Shown here: positions 12,046 through 24,309 of the stretch, piece by piece | How positions within the stretch are numbered: the stretch's first letter is position 1 | Layout: each line of letters begins with the position of its first letter | Origin: Arachis hypogaea | Taxonomy: Eukaryota > Streptophyta > Magnoliopsida > Fabales > Fabaceae | Length of the DNA stretch: 64,000 nt | Direction: 5' to 3' | Assembly (NCBI RefSeq): GCF_003086295.3 | Contig: NC_092048.1 | Coordinates: 88,144,626 to 88,208,625, forward strand | The notes under the pieces: model-generated | Databases searched by the model: none | Seen by the model: only the letters and a program-made list of their open reading frames with translations | Told to the model about the DNA's origin: nothing | Position numbers and translations under genes: made by a program

Positions 12046-12720
12046 CATAACAGAAGAACATGATTAAAATAACAAAAACACGTAAATAGAAAATAAATGA
12101 AAACCGTATAAATAAACTATCCTTTGCAGCACTAATAAAAATAATGAAAACCGTATAAATAAACCATCCTTTGGAGGAAACAAAAACCTAACAAAGGAAC
12201 ATTCTTTTTTTCGAAGACATAAGTTTCAGAAGCTACTATCTTGTCTGATTGACGACAGTGAGACAGAGTCAAATCCTGGTATCTAAGGTTGAAGACAATC
12301 ATCACGTTTATACCAAATTATTAGAAAATCCAACTCCATGTACGAGAAAATCCCGAAGAACTTTGACCATCACCACCAAATCAGCATCCAACAAATATGT
12401 CTTGTAGACAAAAATTGATAATTCGAAGAAAATTCCACCTCAGAAATGAATCAGCCTAAAATCCAGAGAGGTCTCTACATTGGAGATAAAACAACGTGAA
12501 TGCTCATGTATTATGATTTATGATAGCAGTAGTTTGATTGACGAAATAAAGTGTCTAGAATGTTTTGATACACACCGGTGAACGAGCAGCATGCGCATTG
12601 GGGAAAGCTGATTCGCTGCGTCAGCTCCACGCTACCTGCCTTTTGACGCAGCACACAAGCTGCGTGTTGTGTCAGAGCAAACTGCAACTGATATATCACG
12701 CCAGTAACCAATAATGTTGC
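12046..12720. other. Intergenic region upstream of the AsnRS gene
   Basis: AT-rich with no supported gene. AATGAAAACCGTATAAATAAAC is present twice (about 12096 and 12145), a small direct repeat. Short ORFs on either strand here lack recognisable features. Confidence 0.6.
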
Positions 12721-12829
12721 ATTACACCATTTATTTGTCCATATAAAAAATAATTTCTGTTCATTCCGGATCTCTCTCTCTCGCTCACTCTACTTCTCAG
12801 CGCAAACACTCTCCTCTCCGCCGCCGCCA
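12721..12829 (+). promoter_or_regulatory. Core promoter and 5' UTR of the AsnRS gene
   Basis: ATATAAAA at about 12739-12746 is a plausible TATA box. A CT-rich leader (TCTCTCTCTCTCGCTCACTC at about 12771-12790), typical of plant 5' UTRs, runs to the ATG at 12830. The initiator context is CGCCGCCAATGC. Confidence 0.6.
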
Positions 12830-15313
12830 ATGCAGGACCAACTGGCAGCCGTATCACTCAACGACGCCGATGAAGTCCCCAGAGCCCAATTCTCCGACCG
12901 TGTCCCCATCCGATCCATAGTCTCCCGGCCCGACGGCGGCTCGGGCCTGGTGGGCCGGAAAGCCCGTGTGGGTGGGTGGGTGAAGACAGGGAGGAAAGCC
13001 GACAAGGACGCATTCGCCTTCTTGGAGCTCAACGACGGATCCTCCGCCGCAAACTTGCAGGTCATCGTGGATGCTTCCCTAGGAGACCTTGGGCAGCTGG
13101 TCCCCACCGGAACCTGCGTCGTCGTAGACGGCGAGCTCAAGGCGCACCCAAACCCTAAGGGCAAGCAGAAGGTGGAGCTTCGCACCCAGAAGGTTCTCCA
13201 TGTTGGTCCCGTCGATCCCGCCAAGTACCCTTTGCCCAAAACCAGACTCACCCTCGAGTTCTTGCGTGATTTCGTTCACCTTCGTTCCCGAACCAACACC
13301 GTAATATTCTCAAAATCCGTTCTTTTATGTTGTTTTCAATTTCCTAGTTTATTGCAAGAGTATTTTGATAATTGAAGATAGGTTATGTTTCTGATGGGAT
13401 AGTCGTGTATGGCTGCAGATCTCTGCTGTTGCCCGAATTCGACACGCTCTTGCTTATGCTACACATACCTTTTTCCATAACCAAGGATTCCTTTATGTAC
13501 ACACTCCGATTATCACGACCAGTGATTGTGAAGGTGCTGGGGAGATGTTTCAAGTTACAACTTTGCTCAGTGAGGCAGAGAAACTGGAGAAGGAACTAGC
13601 GCAGAATCCTCTTCCGACCCAAGCTGATGTAGAAGCTGCTAGACTGGTTGTGAAGGAGAAAGGAGATATTGTTTCCCAGTTGAAATCTGCTAAAGCAAGC
13701 AAGGCAGAAGTTAATGCTTCTGTGGATGAGCTTAAACAAGCTAAGGAGAGTCTCTCCAAGTTGGAGGAGAGATCTAAGTTGAAGCCTGGTATACCTCAAA
13801 AGGATGGAAAGGTGGATTATACTAATGATTTCTTTGCCCGCCAAGCGTTTTTGACTGTTTCGGGCCAACTTCAAGTCGAGTCCTATGCTTCTGCTCTTAG
13901 TGGCGTATATACATTTGGGCCAACGTTTCGTGCAGAGAATTCTCACACTTCCAGGCATTTGGCAGAATTTTGGATGGTAGAACCTGAAATTGCATTTGCT
14001 GAGTTGAAGGTATGTGAAACTCGGACTATCTCTCTGACCGATGGGCATATCGTCAATGGCCATTGTTTCAAGTTTTAGGAAATATGTTTCCGGGTTATTT
14101 TTTCTTCTCTGGTGTTAACTTTGTTGGATGCGCAGTTCAACTGCCCATATCCCTTCCAACTCCTCCTGGCCTTAGATATTGATTTTCTGCTGTACTTTGT
14201 CGTGTAGGATGATATGAACTGTGCCGAAGCATACGTGAAGTTTTTGTGTCAGTGGTTACTTGACAATTGTCTAGAAGATATGGAATTTATGGCTGACAAG
14301 TTTGATAAAGGTTGCATTGATCGTTTGAAAATGGTTTCTTCAACACCCTTTGTTCGAGTTACTTATACAGAAGCAGTGGAAATCCTTGAGGAGGCTGTGA
14401 AGAATGGTAAAAAGTTTGAGAATGAAGTGAAATGGGGAATCGACTTGGCATCTGAGCATGAAAGGTAGGTTTAGATTTGTATTTTCACGTTCTTCTTTTT
14501 ATTGATTTGTGTTGAATGATATCATGGGGGCATGTTGTTATGCAGGTACCTAACAGAGGTAAAGTTTCAGAAGCCTGTCATTGTCTATAACTATCCAAAA
14601 GAAATCAAAGCATTCTACATGCGACTCAATGATGACTCAAAGACTGTAGCTGCTATGGATGTTCTTGTCCCAAAGGTATGGATCTGTCGATTTGATTTGG
14701 AACATTGTCTTCAGTGCGTGGATGCTGATGAGATATCAAGATGCCTAGTTTCATTGTTTGTTGGCATAATAAAAGCTTTCAAACTAAATTCAGGTTGGAG
14801 AGTTGGTTGGTGGGAGCGAAAGGGAAGAGAGATATGATGTCATTCAAGAAAGGTATGAAGAGACAAAATTTGTCGGATTTGGATCCTCTAAAGTTTGAAT
14901 TCTACTTTAGAGAGTAAAGTGTGATCTCTTACCATTGATTTCATATGTGGGACCAAAAATAAATATGAAAGAGAAATTGTTTAAGGGTAGAAGATCACAC
15001 TTTAATCTCTAAAGTCAAATTCAAACTTTAGAGGATCTAAATCCAAATTTGTCTGCTTACCCTGCCTGGTGATTTGTTTCCGTCCACAGAAGATACCTCA
15101 CATTGTCTTTACTTATTTACATTTTGCAGAATTAAGGAGATGGGGTTACCTCTTGAGCCGTATGAATGGTACCTTGATCTGAGGCGGTATGGAACAGTTA
15201 AACACTCTGGATTTGGTCTTGGCTTTGAGAGGATGATTCTTTTCGCCACGGGCTTGGAAAATATTAGAGACGTGATTCCCTTCCCACGATATCCTGGTAG
15301 AGCAGATCTATGA
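12830..15313 (+). CDS. SYNC1: Asparagine--tRNA ligase, cytoplasmic (class II)
   Basis: Charges tRNA-Asn with asparagine in the cytosol. Six exons join in frame with GT-AG introns: 12830-13300, 13419-14009, 14208-14464, 14546-14675, 14794-14852, 15130-15313 (stop TGA 15311). The product is 563 aa, the usual size of plant cytosolic AsnRS. Residues about 40-125 form the N-terminal OB-fold tRNA-binding domain. Class II motifs follow: motif 1 around [20 protein letters not shown], motif 2 [16 protein letters not shown], and motif 3 [15 protein letters not shown] near the C-terminus. Between the motif 1 region and the [15 protein letters not shown] stretch is a charged Lys/Glu/Ala-rich helical insert (13560-13795), characteristic of plant AsnRS and like a WHEP domain. 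No transit peptide precedes the OB fold, which supports the cytosolic form. The frame is fully intact. Symbol after the Arabidopsis homologue. Confidence 0.96.
14875..15044. mobile_element. Mutator-like MITE in intron 5 of the AsnRS gene
   Basis: A 170-bp near-perfect foldback. The left end GGATTTGGATCCTCTAAAG is the inverse of the right end CTTTAGAGGATCTAAATCC, and pairing continues about 50 bp inwards. A perfect 9-bp direct repeat AAATTTGTC flanks it at 14866-14874 and 15045-15053. A 9-bp TSD with long terminal inverted repeats and no coding capacity points to a Mutator-superfamily MITE. It lies in a spliced intron, so the protein is unaffected. Confidence 0.9.
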
Positions 15314-15535
15314 TCTTTATTTCCAGTTGCACTTCTCTTGCACAAGGTAGAGATGTAGTTTTGTAGCATGAATAGTGGATTTGCTGGGTTTTATATATAA
15401 ATCAGATATTTATCTCCACAGTATTGTATTTCATTCATTAGAGAGCTTTGTATAAATATTTTCCTAAGCATGGCCAGGAAACGATATTCTGTTTACTTCT
15501 CACAACACAAAGATGTACTTAATTTATTCAATATG

Positions 15536-15541
15536 AATAAA
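15536..15541 (+). terminator. Candidate poly(A) signal of the AsnRS gene
   Basis: AATAAA 223 bp after the stop codon, in a T-rich region. Plant poly(A) signals are loose, so another site is possible. Confidence 0.45.
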
Positions 15542-16430
15542 GTCCGATTTGCATTTTGTGCAATTCGTCATTTATATGTAGTTGTATAAAGTTGAACACT
15601 GTTTTAACTTTTAAACTCATTCGCAACAAAGAAAATTGATGCTATGCTATGTTCTAATGAAAATTCAAGGGTTTTATATTTCTTGTGTATTTCCTTAATA
15701 TTAAATTATGACTTGTGCTGATTAACAGCAACTTCTTCTTCCCTTAATTTTACCCGATATAACTTTGGAGAGCATAAGAATCTCAGTATCTTCTGGATAC
15801 AAGCCTTGCATTGAAGCGTAGCATCAATCATAGTCTTCATTCCTGCACAACAATTAGCTTCTTCCACGATTTTTGTTCTTATTCACAAGCAAAAATCAGA
15901 GGTATTCGCTTAGCATTATGCTGCCTATCTTCAGCCAATAAAGCAAGGAACCCACTGAAATTCCCACAAAAAGTTCAATTGTTCTTTTTCAATATCCAAC
16001 CTATTTTGCAAACAATTCAATACCCATGTAAGTTAACATGTCTAAAGTCTAAACTTGTCAGCCGTAATGGCAAATTCACGCAAGGTACGAACAGCTATAA
16101 AATTCTGTTGATTAACAGCAATGACACAACTTGCATAAACTTTAGAGAAATGTGATTCACTAAGTTGCTCAGTAAAACGAAAATTATTATAGCATCCAAA
16201 ATTGCTACTACCACATCTCACCAAAACATCGCCACTCCACCAGATGCCACCTTAAACCATGTCACTTGCTCTCTGATCAGGTGACTGTTCCTATCTTAAC
16301 TCTCCCTGCTGTTGTTGGCTGATAAGGGTATCAGCCTCAATCCATATGACTGATTGAAAATAATTCACAGGTTATCCGGTCAATCCATTCCAAAAATTGC
16401 TTCCCATATCACCAGGGCACAATGTCCACT
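15542..16430. other. Region between two convergent genes
   Basis: Downstream of both the AsnRS gene (+) and the membrane-protein gene (-), so part is probably 3' UTR of the latter. Small frames here (15811-16155 and its overlap) have no domain, no signal and no codon pattern that supports a gene. Confidence 0.5.
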
Positions 16431-18307
16431 CTAGCCTGCTTTATAGCTATACATGTACCCACGAAGCTTTCTTATCTCTTCTGATGACTCACTTAGCAAA
16501 TGATCCACGTAGAGGCAGATTGTGGCTCCCCTGCAGCAGCATAGTAAGTTAGTAACCAAGCAACAAACTTACCTGTTTAGTGCTACACAAATTAAATAAG
16601 TAAAAAAGGAATAAAAGATAAAAGAAAAGAATATATTATTAACAGCGCTTACCCAAGAGGACCAAATGGCAGAAAGATAACATCCCATCGGAATTTAGGC
16701 AGCCTATAAGAAAATTAGTGTTATATATTAGAGGTGAGGGAAGCACCTGAAATAGCACATATTTGAAGGGGGATATAAACAGCAGAAAGAATAGCTGAAG
16801 ATAGTATAGGAAGCAGTTATAGAATGGAAAATATTACCAGAGCAGGCATAACATCTTGATTTTCTTGAATGCTTTCTTGAATATGCATTGGTTCAAATGT
16901 ACTAAAATACAAATAAGTTCCCTATGATAGTGTATACTAAAAAGTAAAAACCAACCCCATAGCTAAATTATATATTATATTCCAGTAATTTCATGCTTTT
17001 ATATCTTAGTTGATTTTCAATTCCATATGGTGACCATGATTATTTGGTGGTTATCTATGAACTTACCTCAACATGTAATATAACCAGAACATTGCAGGAA
17101 CAATGGCAGTAAACCACGAGTACCAGATCCATCTTCTGTGATGCACTGACTCATCAATCAATCCTTTCATGGAAAATGAGCACACTAAAACAGCCATCCA
17201 GTCTGTAAAAGCTATTCAATTAGTTTTTGACAACAGCCGCCACCACATAAATTGACAAATTAATAGCATATCATGTGTCTACTTCAATTGCAAGTTCATA
17301 CTGATAACGAAGGCGATAAAAACCGAACATAGGGACTAAAGACACAATTTCTATAGAAAATGCAGAAAAAAAATAAGGAACCTAAAATAGGAAGTCTAGC
17401 TGAGGTATATGTATATAATTCTAGATAAGTAAAGGAATGAACCTGCAGAGATAATCATCCATGAGTAGATGTCCTCCATGAAATAGGCATAAGGCCTCTG
17501 TTTATCAAGAACAAAGAAAGGTTAACAGCATATTCAGTAAAACAAACAATCACAAAAATCAGAAAATGAAAACGTTATTAGCTACAATGACTTCAATGCT
17601 ATATATTTGGAAAAGGAATAATAAGAGTGTACGACCACAAAGCCTTCCAACATACAAAATTCAATTGTCCTCTTGGTAAATAGGCAAACGACTTATTTTC
17701 ATCCAAGGCATACAAAATACGTTATCATCAAAGACAAAAGCAAAAAAGTTTAATAGTTTCAACATGGATCAAACACATAACAAGCCTCAGAAGACTCAAA
17801 ATCAGATAACAAAATAAAAGAAAAGAAAAAAACAAATAGCTATTATTCCACGCAACATTCTCACATCACATGCATGCTTGAAAGAGAGTTGCAACATACC
17901 ATCTCCCATGGAGATGTAACCTGTTTGAAGATGGAATACAAAAGAAACTGCATGTAACAGAAGAGCAGAATGGCAAACACCCTCTACATAATAAAAAAGG
18001 AAAATAAAATCAGAGATGAGTTCATATAAAAAAGATTAAAATCAAATTGACTTAAAAAGAAAAAGGAGATGATACCCTCCAAAAGCGATTATTCTCAGCT
18101 TGAGTGGCCTCTAAAGAGCGAACAAACTCTTCTTGCTCTGTAAACCAAAATTGGAATCACAAAATGACCTAAACTGATAGTTGCATTGAATAAAATGGAA
18201 AAGTGGAAACCTTGAGGGCCCATGGGACGAGAGTCTTCATCGTCGTGGATGGGAAGAGAGAACTTGTCGTCTCCTGAATTGCGCCATTTCCTTGCAAGCT
18301 TCTTCAT
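16431..18307 (-). CDS. Predicted four-pass membrane protein of unknown function
   Basis: Rebuilt from splice sites on the minus strand. Exons: 18307-18211, 18137-18076, 17983-17900, 17497-17443, 17202-17067, 16703-16653, 16530-16431 (stop TAG). All introns are GT-AG and all phases join, giving 585 nt and 194 aa. The N-terminus is basic (MKKLARKWRN), then acidic, then EQEEFVRSLEATQAENNRFW. Four hydrophobic spans follow: FAILLFCYMQFLLYSIF, WMIISADWMAVLVCSF, WYSWFTAIVPAMFWLYYML and FLPFGPLGGATICLYV. The tail SESSEEIRKLRGYMYSYKAG is hydrophilic. Such small multi-span proteins are often annotated only as transmembrane proteins; I cannot name this one. The ATG at 18307 is the first in frame; an earlier out-of-frame ATG overlaps it as a short uORF. 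The intact frame over seven exons argues for a living gene. Confidence 0.85.
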
Positions 18308-18604
18308 TTTCCTCTTCTTCGCCCTTCGCCCTTCGCCCGTTGCCAATTTTTTTGCACATTAACACACAGCTATTGACCCCAATTATTTTTCTTACCAAAG
18401 TATTATTTTGGTTCTAAATATTTGGATTTGGTTTCTAATATTTCAAACCTTTTAATTTTGTAACACTTTTTTTTAAATTTTTTTATATAAAATCTTAAAT
18501 TCTAGCCATTAATTATCAACATTCTAAAATTAAAAAAAAATTAAATAAGTGACAATTGGTGAATTAATTTTACTTACAAATGTGTTATTTAGTAGAAAAA
18601 ATAT
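18308..18604. other. AT-rich 5' flank of the membrane-protein gene
   Basis: Presumed promoter and 5' UTR of the minus-strand gene. Long A and T runs, with no clear TATA box or other element identified. Confidence 0.4.
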
Positions 18605-19739
18605 TGATAATTGATCGAGATCAGTTTAGCAACTTATAAAATTGGGAGAAGATTCTATTCAAAGGGAGTTATAAAGAATTTCAACACTTGCTTGCATATT
18701 TTTAATTTTGTAAAAGACTCGAGTTGGTATTGATAATATGATACGATTCGATTGGTAATCGATTTTGACTAGATAGTAAGGCAAATCTTTAAAATTGGGG
18801 AACATGACTTAGGAGACAGTTATCAAGTTGTATTTGCCGAGAACAGTTATTTTGAGTCATCACCAAATCGACAGGTGCCAGCACATAATTGGTGAAAGAT
18901 GCTTATAAATAGAGTAGCAAATAAGGGATTGGAGGTTGAAAAATCGTTTCAGAAACACTCATATCCTCTGTGACTTTCTGAGACTTTTGGTCTTAAGTTA
19001 ATTTCTGTAAGTTTTCTTCCATATTCTTATATTTCTTTATCATTTTTGCACTTTACATTAATGCAGTTTATCTTTCTCGCAAGTTCAATATTTATCTTTT
19101 ATATTCTGGTTTTATTTTAAATACTTTGCAGCATTAATTATGTTTAGTAAAATTTTTCTTTACATTTTAAGTATGTATTTTCGCAAGTCAGATTGGTTTT
19201 GATTTACTAGTTCATCCTTAAAGACAGTAATATAAAAAAAAAGCTTGCTTCTTCATCGTGACAAAGAAGAGTAAATTTTGATTCCAGATTGGCTTTTAAT
19301 GCATGGTAAAATTGGTATCCGCAAAGAGGATTATGTTTCGCTCCCAGAAAATAGATATTGAACCAACCTAGATGTTTTTGCAATTAAAATTTATTTGCAT
19401 AGATTTGTGAAAACTCTGTAAAACAAATTGACAAGTCCAGTAAAACAGTTTTTTAAATATCAAAGTTGTATTTTCAATTTCATGCATAAAAGGATTTCAA
19501 AAGTGTATGCGATTGCAAAGTGGTAGAATTATTAATATGTTTGAAAAAGTTTCAAATAGTAATGTATAATCAAATGTACCAGTAGGTATCGCACAAACTT
19601 CTGCAAATTCATTATCACATACAGAAAGAAGTACCTAAAATTCTAGAAAATTGTTGTAGTTGTTAAAGCAAATACTAGGGGTAATGGGTGAAATCCATGC
19701 CCTAGAAGTGCGCTAATACAAAATCTATTACCAGTAACT

Positions 19740-20719
19740 ACAAAGTGGCGCCTATTTGGCCTTCCTCTTGGCTATATGCCACCATCAGGCAGTTACGCAC
19801 CTCCAGTCAGATTTGGAAATGCGCCAGTTACATTGAATAACCAACCACTCGAGATTATTCAGTTGGTTCCTTGTCCAATAGTTCAGGATCAATGACTACT
19901 TTTTGTTAGCATATGGATGTGAGTCATCATGATTTAGTTAATTTACTAACTCATCAAATGACTGCAATTCTTAACCCAATTATGACTGATAATAATACTA
20001 AGTATGATCAGTTAGCTAGGTAAGTCGATAGAATTGTTATAATTGTAAATTTGATGAATGGTATGGTCAACCTCAAAATATACGTTATAATAATGAGAAA
20101 AGTTTCCATAACAATCTTAATGACAAAAATCATCCTCACGTCGTTCGACGTGGTCAAAATGCTGATGATGTCTTGAATTGAATTCGAGCTAATCAGCGTG
20201 GTGGTTATTATCAGATGATAAGGATTGTTGAAAATACCCTCAATCGAGTAGGTATTAATGTGGTATTTATGCATCGACCTATATCGTTTTAGCTTTTCCT
20301 GAAACAATACAAATGGCTAAGGTACCTACGGGGTAAAAAAAATCCTAAAATTGTTACCAAGTTTGTTGGAGAAGTACGAGAATCAACTGTAGAGCATATT
20401 GCTCGATATTTGGCTAAACTTGGAAATCTAGCAAACAATGAAGATTTGAAAATGAAGTTTTTTCTTTTTATTTGACAAAAAAATATTTTTACATGGTTTT
20501 TGAATTTAAGACCCAATTCGAGTTGGGCTCAATTGAAAAATACATTTCATAGTCAATTTTATAGAGGTGAATCGAAAGTAACTAACAGATTTGTTTGCCT
20601 TTAAAATAGAGGATGATAAATTAATAGATGATTATATGATTCGATTAAAAAATGATCGCAGTCAATATTTTGTGTCGATTCCTGAAAGCAAGATTGTCAA
20701 AGTAGTAATCAAGGGTTTT
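19740..20719 (+). pseudogene. Gag of element H, N-terminal and central part
   Basis: Frame-hopping translation gives RPFGLPLGYMPPSGSY near 19750, a PIY/FPE stretch near 20280, and at 20340-20560 the retrotransposon gag signature: KIVTKFVGE, STVEHIARYLAKLGNLANNEDLKMKFF, FTWFLNL, SSWAQLKNTFHSQFYRGE. Several stops and frame changes. At 20719 the frame is cut by G; on the far side LGFNMR and DLAQLAERVKQVELLRKEKE continue the same gag, confirming the split. Confidence 0.75.
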
Positions 20720-22112
20720 TGACGTTAGAGATTTTTGCCAGTAAAGAATATCATAAAAATAGTCGCATTGTAGATATAGTTTCTAAACCAACAAAAATCC
20801 CTTCATACAAACGTTTTGGTTGTCACAAGTAACAAACCCCTTTAAAATTGATAACCGAGTATTTAAACCTCGGGTCGTCTTCTCAAGGAATTGCAGGGAG
20901 GTGTTCTTATTATTGGTTATGAGTTTGTAAATTGGGGGTTTTAATGTATAAGATAAAAAGCAAGAATAGTAAATGACAAGAAAGTAATATTGTATTAAAT
21001 TAAATAAATAATAAAACTCTTGGCAAGGTATAAGAACTGGAAGTCCTATTCTTGTCAATTGCGACGAGAATTGGGTTTTAATCCCACTTTGTTAACCTCT
21101 AACTATGAAGGTAAATCAAGTAGATTAATTAGCTTAATCCTCAGGTCCTAGTCAATTCCTATGGAAAGACTAGAGTTATTGGAGCAACTCCCAATTTCAA
21201 CCACTGCTTTATTTGACAGCTTAAGCGTTACCAATAAATCAACCAAAGCCAAAAGGGAAAAATCTAAATTATTTATATAATAAAAAGGAGCAATCATAAG
21301 TCTGAAATACCTCAAGATATATTAAATAGAAAATCAATCTAAACATAGAGAGTCATAAACAAAATTGAGAAAAGAAATAAAAGAACATTGAACCTGGGAT
21401 TGAGAGTCACTCTAAAACTAAGAGAAATCCTAAATCCTAATCCTAAGAAAGAGGAGAGAACCTCTCTCTCTAAAAACTACATCTACTCCTAAAATTGTGA
21501 ATATTGAGAGCCTCCTATGAATGGATGCAGTCCCCCACTTTATACCCTCTAATCTGTGTTTTCTGGGCCGCAAACTGGGTCAGAAACAGTCCAGAATTCG
21601 CTGGTTTCGAATTTTGCCACGCTGGATTTCCGTCACTGCGACGCAGCCGCATGGATCACGCGGTCGCGTCGCCTAGCGTCAGGGGAACTATAACATATTA
21701 TATATCAAATCGAAGCCCCAGACGTTAGCTTTCCAACACAACTGAAACCGCATCGTTTGGACCTCTGTAGCTAAAGTTATAGCCGTTTGAGTGCAGAGAG
21801 GTCAGGCTGGACAGCTTAGCAATTTCTCCAACTTCTTGCATTCCTTCCACTTTTGCATGCTTTCTTCCCATCCTCCATGCCATCCTTGCCTTATAATATC
21901 TGAAAACACTTAACACACATATCAAGGCATCTAATGGTAATAAGAGAGGATTAATAATAAGCAAATATAAGATCAAAGAAGCATGTTTTCAACCAAAACA
22001 CATAATTAGGAAGGACATATAAAACCATGCAAATAGTATGAATAAGTGGGTAAAGAGTTAATAAAAACCACTCAATTGAGTACAAGATAAACCATAAAAT
22101 AGTGGTTTATCA
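20720..22112 (-). repeat. 3' LTR of element G
   Basis: 1393 bp, partner of 27267-28662. TATAAAG on the minus strand (plus 21540-21546) is a candidate promoter. Carries the shared LTR module (21686-21803) and GACGCGGTCGCGTC-type palindromes (21636-21682). Confidence 0.92.
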
Positions 22113-22132
22113 ACCTCCCCACACTTAAACAA

Positions 22133-22150
22133 TAGCATGTCCTCATGCTA
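22133..22150 (-). other. Terminal hairpin with AGGA loop before the G polypurine tract
   Basis: Minus strand TAGCATG-AGGA-CATGCTA, 7-bp perfect stem, 20 nt before the 3' LTR start; the polypurine tract AAGTGTGGGGAGGT lies between. Confidence 0.8.
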
Positions 22151-22805
22151 AGCTCAAGAGAAGCTATAAAGATGAAGAGGAATGGTAGAATGCATGAAAT
22201 GCAACCTATCTATATGAATGTAACTACATGCAAAAAATGTTTCTACCTTCTTGGTTAAAAGTAAATAATCTCTTCAAGACAAACGTAAACCAGATTTCAC
22301 TAATTCAAATCATACAATAAAAAGCAAGTAAACTTGTAAGAAGACAGCTCATGAAAGCAGGGAACATAGAATCAAGCATTGAACCCTCACTGGTAGTGTG
22401 TATCACTCTAATCTCTCAAGTGTATAGGGTTATTCACTCTACTCTTCTCTAGTCATGCTTTCTAAACCTTGTTCTTCATCTAACCAATCAACAATATTTA
22501 ATATACCAATGCAAACGTCATGAGGTCTTTTTCAAGGTTGTAATGGGACTAAGGTAAGGGTAAAGGTATATATATAGCTAAGTGAGTTTTATAAATTGAA
22601 TCTTTAATTAATCTAAGCTCTCACCTAATATACATATACTCTATATACTTTTAAATTCATGCCTAGCTACCCATAATTCCCACTTTTTGTATAATTCCCA
22701 TACTCACGTACCAAATTTTCTTTAATTTTTTTATCACATGTGCATTGATCTTTTATTAAACTTAATATTTGGGGTAATTTTGTCCCCTCATTTATTTATT
22801 TATAT

Positions 22806-22824
22806 TATATATATATATATATAT
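22806..22824. repeat. Short TA run in the 3' tail of element G
   Basis: About 19 bp of TA, at the position matching the long TA runs of D and J. Confidence 0.85.
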
Positions 22825-23625
22825 TTTTTTTCTTTTTCTCTCTCTCTTTTTTTTTGTAGAGAAATAAACATAACTTATCAATGCACATGGATTTTTCTAT
22901 TATTTTTCTATTTTGGTTTTTCATGAGTAAGTTCCCAAATTCCTAATATTCAAATAAATTAGAAACATGTTACATTCCCTTATCAACCCATGTTCCCAAA
23001 ATTTCCCCACACTTATTTGCTACACAATCTCTATCTTAAACTAACCAAAGATTCAATTGGGATAATTAATTTGTTTTCCGCTTAAGGCTAGTGATGTGGT
23101 TATAGAACAGAAGGGGATTAAAAGCTCAAGGGGCTAACAAAGGTGATGTAAAAGGTAGGCTTATTTGGGGTAAGTGAGTTGATAATCAAATATGGCCTCA
23201 ATCATACGCAAGCATGTAAATATACTAAACAAAGGACATATAGACTAGAACAAAATACAGATTACAATCATAGAGAAGGAAACACACAGGAATAAAATAT
23301 TTATGGTTAAATAATGTAACCATGTAAATAAGCTCAAAGTCTCACAGGTTGTGTGTTCTTTGGCTCAAAAACCATGTTCCAAATACAACTTCAAACAAGT
23401 TTAACACAAAAATTTTGGTTTTAAATTAGTGAAAATTTTCAAAAAAATAGGATCTTTAAGAAGAAACTTATTATTTTAACCAAGCAGTAACTAAATGCAA
23501 AATCAAATAAACATGCAATTAAATATGCAAATGCAACAATTAACAAAGAAAATAAAATATTGGTGTTTGAGACAGGAAAGTACTAACCCATGGAGATCGG
23601 TATCGACCTCCCCACACTTAAAGAT

Positions 23626-23643
23626 TGCACCGTCCTTGGTGCA
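23626..23643 (-). other. Internal hairpin with AGGA loop plus polypurine tract (element G)
   Basis: Minus strand: TGCACC, A, AGGA, C, GGTGCA, a 6-bp stem with an A.C mismatch under the tetraloop. A polypurine tract containing AAGTGTGGGGAGGTC follows (plus 23605-23625). It repeats the terminal module at 22113-22150 with a different stem. Confidence 0.75.
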
Positions 23644-23645
23644 TG

Positions 23646-23756
23646 CTAAGATGTGCAAGTGGATGGGGGTTGTGGTTCCTCAGCTGGGGCTCTTTTTGTT
23701 CCTTTCCTTGCTGTTGATTTGGGAGTGACTTTCTCTTTTCCTTTCTTGGTGGTCAT
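23646..23756 (-). CDS. Small basic ORF2 of element G (36 aa)
   Basis: Starts MTTKKGKEKVT and is Lys/Arg/Thr-rich (RKGTKRAP), ending in PQPPSTCTS. It directly follows a pyrimidine-rich stretch ending in TTTTTCAG, a good splice acceptor. Element D has the same acceptor (TTTTAG) and a related but broken start, ATKKERNGK. The shared acceptor suggests a spliced subgenomic mRNA. The basic composition could act as a nuclear localisation signal; that is inference only. Could be a C-terminal exon of a longer ancestral ORF. Confidence 0.4.
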   Translation of the reverse strand: MTTKKGKEKVTPKSTARKGTKRAPAEEPQPPSTCTS

Positions 23757-24309
23757 CCTGAAAAAGGGAAGAGAAAGTAAATTAAATTCAAAGGGATATA
23801 TATAGCAAGGAAGACAACGGAAAAGGTGGTGATGGATGCACATTAAGATATAACTGACATTATCACATGCTCGCGAGTACAAGCCAACAATGAGAAATAG
23901 CTAGTGCATATAAAGACAAGTGAATGCAAGGTGTTTATTGGCATGCCGGCAAAGGGCATGAGTAGCATAGACCAAGCAATACTTTGTAACAAACCATCAC
24001 GTTTGTATTGACAATTAATTTCAATTAATACAATAGTAAAGGGAGTTTATGAAAAGCAAGCATTCAGAGTAGTAGGATAAAAGATACTGAAAAGCAGTGC
24101 ACAATGCCATACGGGTGTTTTCACAAACACATAGCATGCATGTTAAATAATCTAATGAAAATAATAAATTGAACATGCAAGCAACCCTTTAAAAATAAAT
24201 ATATATAATTGTCAAATAATTCCTCTAATAATCCACAAGTAAAATATAGAAATAATGACCTAAATAAATTTTGAACACCAATAATGCAATAAATGAAAGT
24301 ATGTAAATA

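Noticed and set aside
12511..12711. 66-aa minus-strand frame upstream of the AsnRS promoter
   Set aside because: Cys/Gln-rich, no motif, no splice or promoter support.
12790..13279. Antisense frames of 153 and 66 aa over AsnRS exon 1
   Set aside because: Shadows of a GC-rich exon; the sense frame has the OB-fold domain and correct splice junctions.
15811..16155. 114-aa plus-strand frame downstream of AsnRS
   Set aside because: Lies opposite the probable 3' UTR of the convergent gene; composition and lack of motifs suggest chance.
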